Below, one piece after another: positions 1 through 4,817 of a stretch of 5,731 nt of DNA (positions are counted from its first letter, which is position 1; the number at the start of each line of letters is the position of its first letter). The translations under genes and the position numbers were made by a program. Source of the DNA: Desulfobacterales bacterium (GTDB lineage: Bacteria > Desulfobacterota > Desulfobacteria > Desulfobacterales > Desulfosalsimonadaceae); assembly GCA_018399455.1 (NCBI GenBank), contig JAGYOT010000142.1:1-5731 (forward strand), in the 5' to 3' direction. Under the pieces are notes generated by a model. It was not told where the DNA came from, did not search any database, and saw nothing but the letters and a program-made list of their open reading frames with translations.

Positions 1-2737
1 TCACCCGTGTATTGCGCACATCCTTGAGCGTACTGCAGCATGCGCCTACCGTGGCGTAGGCCTCCATTACGGATTCAGGAATATCCCTGGGGCCTTTAAA
101 GGCACCGCAAACATAAACACCCGGACGGGAGCTTTCAACAGGGCTGAAGCTTGTGGTTGCCGCAAACCCGTAAGGGTCGAGTGAAATGCCGCATTTTTCA
201 GCAATTTCATGGGCTTTTGCTTTCGGTTGCAGACCTACGGAAAGTACGACCAGATCAAAGTCTTCTTCCAGTATTTTCCCTGCTCCGTCAAAGTATCGGA
301 GGCTGAGTCGCCCATTGCCATTGGATGAGACCCTGCTGACCTTTGATTTAATGAACCGGACCCCCGCTTCGTCCCTGGCCCGGATGTAGTATTTTTCAAA
401 ATCCTTGCCCTGCGTGCGGATGTCGATATAAAAAATGGCGGCATCAAGGGGCACAGCGCTGTGTTCCTTGGCGATCATGGCCTCCTTTATGGCATAAGTG
501 CAGCAAACGGAGGAGCAATAGGGGTTGCCGTGACGTTCATCACGGGAGCCCACGCACTGGATCCAGGCGATTTTTTCGGGTTCCTTGTGATCAGAAGGCC
601 TGACCATGTGGCCGCCATAAGGACCTGAAGCGCTTAAAATTCGTTCGAATTCCATGCTGGTAATGACGTCGGCAAACTTTTGGTACCCGTAGGCATCAAA
701 GCTTGCCGGATTAAACAGCTCAATGCCGGGCGCCATGACGACCGCACCGACTGAGAGCTCGATTTCCCCGGCTTGCTCCGAATGGGTCTCCAGGGTAACG
801 GCTTTGGCAGGGCAGGCGTTTACGCACTGATAGCATTCAGCACATAAACCGCAGTTGATGCAGCGGTTGGCTTCTGAACGGGCCTGATCTTCGGTGAAAC
901 CGGCCTCCACCTCTTCAAACCCACGTAGAGCGTCGTCGGGATTTCTGGCGGAGTTTTGCTGTCTGGGGATAATCTCATAACCCTCGGTGGAGATATCCCG
1001 GGCGGTTGTGTTTTTGTACGCCGCAGGTCGTCCCTGGGCAAGGCTTTCTCCGCGCAGGTACCGGTCAATGGATACCGCAGCCTGCTTGCCCGCCTCGACG
1101 GCTTCGATTACCGTGCCGGAGCCGGTGACCGCATCTCCTCCGGCAAAAATGGCGGGGTCATCGGTCTGCATGGTTACAGGGTCCACGGTTATGGCGTTTT
1201 CCGGGGAAATGCGGCAGGCGCTTTCCTGACCCAGGCATGACCACTCGGGTTGGCGGCTTTCGGCGGAAATAATTCCGTCGATTTCAAGGCTAAACTCAGA
1301 TCCTTTGATTGGGACCGGTGTTCTATCACCATTTTTATCCGGATCTTCGTATTCGGTTTTCATGCATTCAACTGCCGTGGCCCTGCCGTTTTCTCCTTTG
1401 ATCCGAACGGGAATTGTCATAGGGTTGATGCGGATTCCCTCGGCCTCGCATTCCCGGATTTTTTCCACTCCGGCCGGCATTTGATCCATACTTCCGCGAA
1501 AAAGGAGAAAAACCTCATCCGCGCCCATTCGCCGCGCGCTTCGCGCGGCATCCATGGCAGCGTGATCTCCGCCGATCACGGCAATACGATTGCCAAGCGA
1601 TGGCGGAGTTTCGGTGTTGATCTTTTTCAGCAGCTCAATCGCAGAATATACCCCTTGCAGACCTTCGCCTTCAATTCCCAGAGGTTTTGCAGCCTGAGCC
1701 CCAATCCCCAGAAATACCGCTGAATAGCCCTCATCCCGGAGCTGACCGACTGTCATGTCCTTTCCAATGCAGATGCCGGTGCGGATTTCCACACCCATAT
1801 CCTGAAGAACCCGGATTTCCGCATTCAGGATGTCCCTGGGAAGCCGGTAGGCGGGAATACCGGCGTAAAGCATGCCGCCTGCGGCCTGCATCCGTTCGTA
1901 GATACATATCTTGTATCCCTGCCTTGCGAGAAAATAGGCGCAGGACAGCCCCGCCGGGCCTGCACCGATAACAGCGACCTTCTCCTCATTTGTTTTTCGG
2001 CAATCCGGGATGTATCGTTTTTCAGATGCCAGATCCCTGTCAGCCAGAAAACGTTCAATATTTTTAAGGGCAAGGGGTTCGTCGAACTTTCCCCGGGTGC
2101 AGGCGGATTCGCATGGGTGGGGGCAGACCCGACCGCATATGGCCGGAAAAGGGTTCTGGTCTTTAATCAGCTTTAAGGCCTTGTCATATTTTCCCTGTGC
2201 GGCAAGGGCCACATAGCCCTGCACGCTGATATGGGCCGGGCATTCAGCCTTGCACGGTGAAGTCCCGCGTTTGGCGATGGCATAGGCGGCCGGGATGGCC
2301 TGAGCATATTCTTTGTAAGCCGCCTTTTGCGTACTCAACCCCTGATCGAACTGATTAAGCGTTGTTACGGGACAGACCCGGGCGCATGCCCCGCAGCCGA
2401 TGCATCTGGACTCGTCAATGTAGCGGGGCGTTTTGTGGATTCGAACACGGAAGTTGCCCTTGCTGCCTTCGATGTTGGTTACTTCCGCGCCTGTTAACAG
2501 GTCAATATTCATGTGCCGGCCCACCTCGACCAGCTTGGGGGAAAGGGTACACATGGAGCAATCGTTGGTGGGGAAGGTCTTGTCAAGCTGAGCCATTTTC
2601 CCGCCGATGGCGGTGGCGCTTTCAACCAGATGGACATAGAACCCGTTGTCTGCAAGATCAAGAGCTGCCTGTACACCGGCGATGCCGCCGCCTGCAACGA
2701 GTACGGCGCCAACCTGGATTTTGTCATCGGAGGCCAT
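1..2737 (-). CDS. hdrA: HdrA-like FAD/iron-sulfur oxidoreductase with inserted GltD/NfnB-like domain (3' end beyond window)
   Basis: A single open frame of 912 codons with no stop runs from ATG at 2737 to the left edge, so the C-terminus is missing. The start follows AGGAG (2744-2748) by 6 nt. Domains seen: residues 10-125 form the HdrA N-terminal half, with FAD motif GGGIAG (16-21), E39, the NDCSMC pair (C60, C63) and a [4Fe-4S] motif (C112, C115, C118, C122). Residues about 155-570 are a GltD/NfnB-like insert: cluster cysteines C162, C166, C201, C205, C209 and C213, FAD motif GAGPAG (258-263), a second Rossmann motif (387-396) and the FAD-binding AGGD loop (532-535). Residues 626-642 carry six more cysteines. 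HdrA then resumes, with C728, C741, C745 and C746 in the C-x12-C-x3-CC spacing of the HdrA [4Fe-4S] site, and the FAD loop at 873-893. Family knowledge: HdrA is the bifurcating flavin subunit of cytoplasmic heterodisulfide reductase complexes. NAD(P)H use through the insert is inference. The canonical archaeal N-terminal extension is absent. Partner genes are probably further left. Confidence 0.93.
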   Translation of the reverse strand, partial: MASDDKIQVGAVLVAGGGIAGVQAALDLADNGFYVHLVESATAIGGKMAQLDKTFPTNDCSMCTLSPKLVEVGRHMNIDLLTGAEVTNIEGSKGNFRVRIHKTPRYIDESRCIGCGACARVCPVTTLNQFDQGLSTQKAAYKEYAQAIPAAYAIAKRGTSPCKAECPAHISVQGYVALAAQGKYDKALKLIKDQNPFPAICGRVCPHPCESACTRGKFDEPLALKNIERFLADRDLASEKRYIPDCRKTNEEKVAVIGAGPAGLSCAYFLARQGYKICIYERMQAAGGMLYAGIPAYRLPRDILNAEIRVLQDMGVEIRTGICIGKDMTVGQLRDEGYSAVFLGIGAQAAKPLGIEGEGLQGVYSAIELLKKINTETPPSLGNRIAVIGGDHAAMDAARSARRMGADEVFLLFRGSMDQMPAGVEKIRECEAEGIRINPMTIPVRIKGENGRATAVECMKTEYEDPDKNGDRTPVPIKGSEFSLEIDGIISAESRQPEWSCLGQESACRISPENAITVDPVTMQTDDPAIFAGGDAVTGSGTVIEAVEAGKQAAVSIDRYLRGESLAQGRPAAYKNTTARDISTEGYEIIPRQQNSARNPDDALRGFEEVEAGFTEDQARSEANRCINCGLCAECYQCVNACPAKAVTLETHSEQAGEIELSVGAVVMAPGIELFNPASFDAYGYQKFADVITSMEFERILSASGPYGGHMVRPSDHKEPEKIAWIQCVGSRDERHGNPYCSSVCCTYAIKEAMIAKEHSAVPLDAAIFYIDIRTQGKDFEKYYIRARDEAGVRFIKSKVSRVSSNGNGRLSLRYFDGAGKILEEDFDLVVLSVGLQPKAKAHEIAEKCGISLDPYGFAATTSFSPVESSRPGVYVCGAFKGPRDIPESVMEAYATVGACCSTLKDVRNTRV

Positions 2738-2743
2738 TTGCTT

Positions 2744-2748
2744 CTCCT
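2744..2748 (-). promoter_or_regulatory. Ribosome binding site of the HdrA-like gene
   Basis: AGGAG on the minus strand lies 6 nt before the ATG at 2737. It fixes the start just ahead of the FAD-binding fold, so the protein begins directly with its Rossmann domain. Confidence 0.8.
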
Positions 2749-2766
2749 GTATCATCCGGCGTGCAA

Positions 2767-2795
2767 TTTATGTTTTTTTCAAGATTTCAAAGCAA
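2767..2795 (-). promoter_or_regulatory. Candidate promoter for the HdrA-like gene
   Basis: On the minus strand, TTGCTT (2790-2795) and CATAAA (2767-2772) are separated by 17 nt. The predicted transcript would start near 2760, with a leader of roughly 20-25 nt. The hexamers match sigma-70 consensus only partly (3/6 and 4/6), so this is a weak call based on spacing and position. Confidence 0.25.
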
Positions 2796-2823
2796 TTCAC
2801 ATGCCAGGATGCATTTCCTTCCG

Positions 2824-2852
2824 TTGACCTTTCAGTTTTGGGTGTTTATATA
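2824..2852 (+). promoter_or_regulatory. Candidate sigma-70 promoter facing ugd
   Basis: TTGACC (2824-2829) and TATATA (2847-2852) are separated by exactly 17 nt, matching 5/6 and 4/6 consensus bases. Transcription would begin near 2859-2861, at the first base of the 20-bp tandem repeat. If it serves ugd, the mRNA has an untranslated leader of about 340 nt. It is the better-scoring of the two rightward candidates in this region. Confidence 0.45.
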
Positions 2853-2860
2853 GTCCGGAA

Positions 2861-2900
2861 ATGGGGCAATATCTTAAATAATGGGGCAATATCTTAAATA
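2861..2900. repeat. Perfect 20-bp tandem direct repeat, two copies
   Basis: The 20-base unit beginning ATGGGGCAATATC occurs twice with no gap and no mismatch (2861-2880 and 2881-2900). The period is close to two helical turns, so a protein binding both copies would sit on nearly the same DNA face. The first copy begins where the rightward promoter is predicted to start transcription. Each copy also reads ATG, five codons, TAA. It could be a regulator site or a recent slippage duplication. Confidence 0.9.
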
Positions 2901-2962
2901 AAGAGAGACTCCGCCCGTCCCCTTAACCTTTTACACCTGCCCGCAATTCAAAAAAACGATTT

Positions 2963-2987
2963 CGTTACTACTCGTTATATAACGTTA
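2963..2987. promoter_or_regulatory. Helically phased CGTTA motifs with a 12-bp palindrome
   Basis: CGTTA occurs at 2963, 2973 and 2983, exactly 10 bp apart, and the last two flank the perfect palindrome CGTTATATAACG (2973-2984). Phased repeats centred on a dyad are typical of operators bound by dimeric regulators. The regulator is unknown, and the block lies inside the predicted ugd leader. Confidence 0.3.
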
Positions 2988-3072
2988 TGGTTGCGTTCCA
3001 CTTTTGTCTGGTGAAACGGGCCGGGAGGCTCGGGCTCATGATTTTGCTGCAGCAGCGTCAAAAGAGGCGGAT

Positions 3073-3107
3073 CAAGGCTGGAAACCCCTTGCAAGCACTT
3101 TTTTTTT
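3073..3107 (+). terminator. Weak hairpin followed by nine Ts (possible attenuator)
   Basis: CAAGG (3073-3077) pairs with CCTTG (3087-3091) around a 9-nt loop. Nine Ts follow at 3099-3107, separated from the stem by 7 nt. The T run is convincing, but the stem is short and set back from it, so this is at best a weak intrinsic terminator. No gene ends just upstream on this strand. If active, it would attenuate a transcript from the promoter at 2824-2852 before ugd. Confidence 0.2.
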
Positions 3108-3118
3108 CATGGTACAAG
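3089..3118 (+). promoter_or_regulatory. Alternative weak promoter closer to ugd
   Basis: TTGCAA (3089-3094) and TACAAG (3113-3118) lie 18 nt apart, each matching 4/6 consensus bases, with the nine-T run inside the spacer. It would give a leader of about 80 nt. It competes with the better-scoring 2824-2852 site as the ugd promoter. Confidence 0.18.
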
Positions 3119-3185
3119 CCTCATAAATTCCATCTCGCCATCAACGACCCGATGGTTAACCGTTAATCAGGAACTGAAGTCAACA

Positions 3186-3198
3186 ACACCGGAGGTGT
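3186..3198 (+). promoter_or_regulatory. Small hairpin overlapping the ugd ribosome binding site
   Basis: ACACC (3186-3190) and GGTGT (3194-3198) are perfect inverted repeats around the triloop GGA. The Shine-Dalgarno GGAGG (3191-3195), 8 nt before the ATG at 3204, is therefore partly in the loop and partly in the stem. The hairpin is only 5 bp, so any effect on translation is likely to be modest. Confidence 0.4.
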
Positions 3199-3203
3199 GC
3201 GGA

Positions 3204-4532
3204 ATGCATCTTTGCGTCGTAGGGACTGGGTATGTCGGACTCGTAGCTGCCGCCTGTTTTGCAGAAATGGGCAATCACGTGGTTTGCGTGGACAGCAATC
3301 CGCAGGTGCTGGATACGCTGAACAGCGGAAAGATCCATATTTTCGAGCCGGGCCTCGAAACCATCGTACAGCGCAACGTGGAAGAGGAAAGGCTGAGGTT
3401 TACCGGCGATTTGACCGAAGGTATCAAAGCCTCCCGCTTTATCTTTAACTGTGTCGGTACGCCGCCGCTGCCTGACGGGGCCTGCGATTTGTCTTATGTA
3501 TATCAGGTGGCCGGGCAGATCGGACAGGTCATGAGGGAGCCCAAGGTGGTTGTAACCAAGTCCACGGTTCCGGTGGGCACAGCAGATCGGATCCGTTCGA
3601 TCATTGAAGGGGAGTTAAACCGGCGCGGTATGGAAATCGCCGTGGACGTGGTCTCCAATCCGGAGTTTTTGAAGGAGGGCGATGCCGTCAATGACTTTAT
3701 GAAGCCTGACCGGATCATCATTGGTACGGACAATACGGATGTGGCCGAGGAAATGGCAAGCCTTTATTCGCCTTTTGCCCGAAGCCGTGAAAAACTTCTC
3801 CTGATGAGCATCCGCAGCGCTGAGCTGACCAAGTATGCGGCAAATTGTATGCTGGCCACTAAAATTTCCTTTATCAACGAGATCGCCAATATCTGCGAAA
3901 TAGTCGGAGCGGATATTAAGGATGTACGCATGGGGATCGGCTCGGATCACCGGATCGGCTATCACTTTATCTATCCCGGACTGGGATACGGGGGCTCCTG
4001 CTTCCCCAAGGATGTCAATGCTCTGATACACACCGCATTGGATAACGGCTATACCCCGGAGCTTTTGAATGCTGTGGAAGGGGTGAACAACCGGCAGAAA
4101 CGCCTGCTGGCCGAAAAAATAAAAGGGTTTTATGCAGACCAGGGCGGAATCAGGGATAAAACCCTGGCCATGTGGGGGCTTGCATTCAAGGCCAACACGG
4201 ATGATCTCCGGGCGTCGGCGGCAATCACCCTGATCCATGAACTCACCGAAGCAGGCATGAGTATCAGGGCATATGATCCTGCAGCCGGAGAGTCCGCCCG
4301 GAAACTATTTGCCGGAAACAGCCGGGTGACCATCAATTCCAGGCAATACGCTGTTCTGGAGGATGCAGATGCTCTGGCTGTCGTCACTGACTGGAACCAG
4401 TTCCGAAACCCGGATTTCAGCCGGATCAAAAACGCGCTTAACCGGCCCGTTATATTCGACGGCCGGAATCTGTATGCCGCCAAGGATCTGACCGATTTCG
4501 GATTCAGCTATTTCTGCATCGGCCGGCGTTGA
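3204..4532 (+). CDS. ugd: UDP-glucose 6-dehydrogenase
   Basis: Cytoplasmic enzyme of 442 residues that oxidises UDP-glucose to UDP-glucuronate with two NAD+, supplying precursors for capsule, exopolysaccharide or LPS sugars. Seen: the N-terminal Rossmann motif GTGYVG (7-12) with D30 after strand 2, favouring NAD+; GTPPLPDG (85-92); the STVPVGT loop with T121; NPEFLKEG with E154; AELTKYAAN with K210 and N214; GGSCFPKD with catalytic C266 and D270; the C-terminal nucleotide-binding segment GLAFKANTDDLR (325-336); and a final sheet ending at 442. Length is normal for the family. A GTG at 3195 would add three residues, but it overlaps the GGAGG that serves the ATG at 3204, so the ATG is chosen. 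It looks monocistronic. Other sugar-nucleotide dehydrogenases (GDP-mannose, UDP-ManNAc) share this fold; the PDRIIIG and GSCFPKD region favours UDP-glucose. Confidence 0.93.
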   Translation: MHLCVVGTGYVGLVAAACFAEMGNHVVCVDSNPQVLDTLNSGKIHIFEPGLETIVQRNVEEERLRFTGDLTEGIKASRFIFNCVGTPPLPDGACDLSYVYQVAGQIGQVMREPKVVVTKSTVPVGTADRIRSIIEGELNRRGMEIAVDVVSNPEFLKEGDAVNDFMKPDRIIIGTDNTDVAEEMASLYSPFARSREKLLLMSIRSAELTKYAANCMLATKISFINEIANICEIVGADIKDVRMGIGSDHRIGYHFIYPGLGYGGSCFPKDVNALIHTALDNGYTPELLNAVEGVNNRQKRLLAEKIKGFYADQGGIRDKTLAMWGLAFKANTDDLRASAAITLIHELTEAGMSIRAYDPAAGESARKLFAGNSRVTINSRQYAVLEDADALAVVTDWNQFRNPDFSRIKNALNRPVIFDGRNLYAAKDLTDFGFSYFCIGRR

Positions 4533-4557
4533 TTTGTATTCCGGTGCCCGTTCCCGG

Positions 4558-4589
4558 CCGTCAGGGCTTTGTCGCGAAGGCCCGGACGG
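4558..4589 (+). terminator. Strong stem-loop just after ugd
   Basis: Starting 25 nt past the ugd stop, CCGTC (4558-4562) pairs with GACGG (4585-4589) and GGGCTTT (4564-4570) with AAGGCCC (4577-4583). There is one A-G mismatch between the two stems, one wobble pair and a 6-nt loop. No T run follows, so it is not a classic intrinsic terminator. It may protect the mRNA 3' end or pause polymerase. An alternative pairing exists between 4556-4562 and 4606-4612. Confidence 0.45.
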
Positions 4590-4618
4590 GCGCTTCTCGT
4601 TGATGGACGGCCAGCCTC

Positions 4619-4641
4619 AAAAAGCCTTGACAAGGCGTTTT
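4619..4641 (+). terminator. A/T-flanked hairpin, possible terminator of ugd
   Basis: GCCTT (4624-4628) pairs with AAGGC (4632-4636) around a GAC triloop, with AAAAA before and GTTTT after. The stem is short and the T run only four bases, so termination is plausible but weak. The same bases contain the perfect -35 hexamer TTGACA (4627-4632), so the hairpin and the next gene's promoter overlap. Confidence 0.35.
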
Positions 4642-4656
4642 GAAAGCTGTTAGAAA
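4627..4656 (+). promoter_or_regulatory. Promoter candidate of the hydroxyacyl-CoA dehydrogenase gene
   Basis: A perfect TTGACA (4627-4632) is followed after 18 nt by TAGAAA (4651-4656), 4/6 to consensus. The predicted start is near 4662-4664, giving a leader of about 155 nt. It begins exactly at a dyad operator (4662-4675), which supports this assignment. Confidence 0.45.
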
Positions 4657-4661
4657 ATAAA

Positions 4662-4675
4662 CGAGCGAACGCTCG
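4662..4675. promoter_or_regulatory. Dyad operator at the predicted transcription start
   Basis: CGAGCG (4662-4667) and CGCTCG (4670-4675) form a perfect 14-bp inverted repeat with an AA centre. A further CGAGCG half-site lies at 4686-4691. Size, symmetry and position at +1 are typical of TetR-family repressor sites, and TetR-type regulators commonly control acyl-CoA metabolism genes. The regulator is not in this window, so that identity is inference. Confidence 0.4.
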
Positions 4676-4735
4676 ATCGTAAAACCGAGCGGCTAAACCA
4701 TCACCTCCCGGGGATCGAACAATTATCCAGCAGAG

Positions 4736-4754
4736 ATCCGGTACAATACCGGAT
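4736..4754 (+). promoter_or_regulatory. 19-bp perfect hairpin/palindrome in the dehydrogenase leader
   Basis: ATCCGGTA (4736-4743) and TACCGGAT (4747-4754) are perfect inverted repeats around CAA. The palindrome lies 64 bp before the start codon. It could be a second operator or a leader RNA stem. TACAAT (4742-4747), a good -10 match, lies across its centre but has no -35 partner at normal spacing, so I do not call a promoter here. Confidence 0.4.
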
Positions 4755-4817
4755 AGAATCATCTGAAGCAGGCAATTTTCGTTTTTGCGAACCCAGAAAA
4801 CAAAATAAGGAGGGAAA

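Larger units (their letters stand above)
2738..3203. other. Divergent intergenic region without a convincing gene
   Basis: These 466 bases separate the leftward HdrA-like gene from the rightward ugd gene. Reading frames here are short, lack ribosome binding sites and resemble no protein I know. The stretch is more AT-rich than its flanks, especially 2760-2990. It holds the signals listed separately: two outward-facing candidate promoters, a perfect 20-bp tandem repeat, a CGTTA cluster with a palindrome, a hairpin followed by nine Ts, and a hairpin over the ugd ribosome binding site. No tRNA-like structure was recognised. Confidence 0.7.

Noticed and set aside
1250..1723. Plus-strand open frame of 157 codons inside the HdrA-like gene
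   Set aside because: It lies wholly antisense to the long minus-strand frame whose protein motifs are unmistakable. It has no recognisable domain or ribosome binding site.
2362..2853. Plus-strand open frame of 163 codons reaching into the intergenic region
   Set aside because: Most of it is antisense to the N-terminal end of the HdrA-like gene. Its protein is rich in Arg, Cys and Pro with no family resemblance, as expected for a shadow frame.
2861..2900. CRISPR array or insertion-sequence remnant at the 20-bp repeat
   Set aside because: The two units abut with no spacer, and there are no terminal inverted repeats, transposase remnants or target-site duplications nearby.
3045..3054. Palindrome TGCTGCAGCA in the divergent region
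   Set aside because: It is a 10-bp palindrome of GCTGCAGC type that arises easily by chance. It is not placed relative to any promoter element.
3195..3203. GTG at 3195 as the ugd start
   Set aside because: The GTG overlaps the GGAGG Shine-Dalgarno that is well spaced for the ATG at 3204. The family's proteins begin close to the GTGYVG motif, as the ATG start gives.
3615..4238. Minus-strand open frame of 207 codons within ugd
   Set aside because: It is antisense to the conserved catalytic core of ugd. It is explained by codon bias in the real gene and has no supporting start signals.
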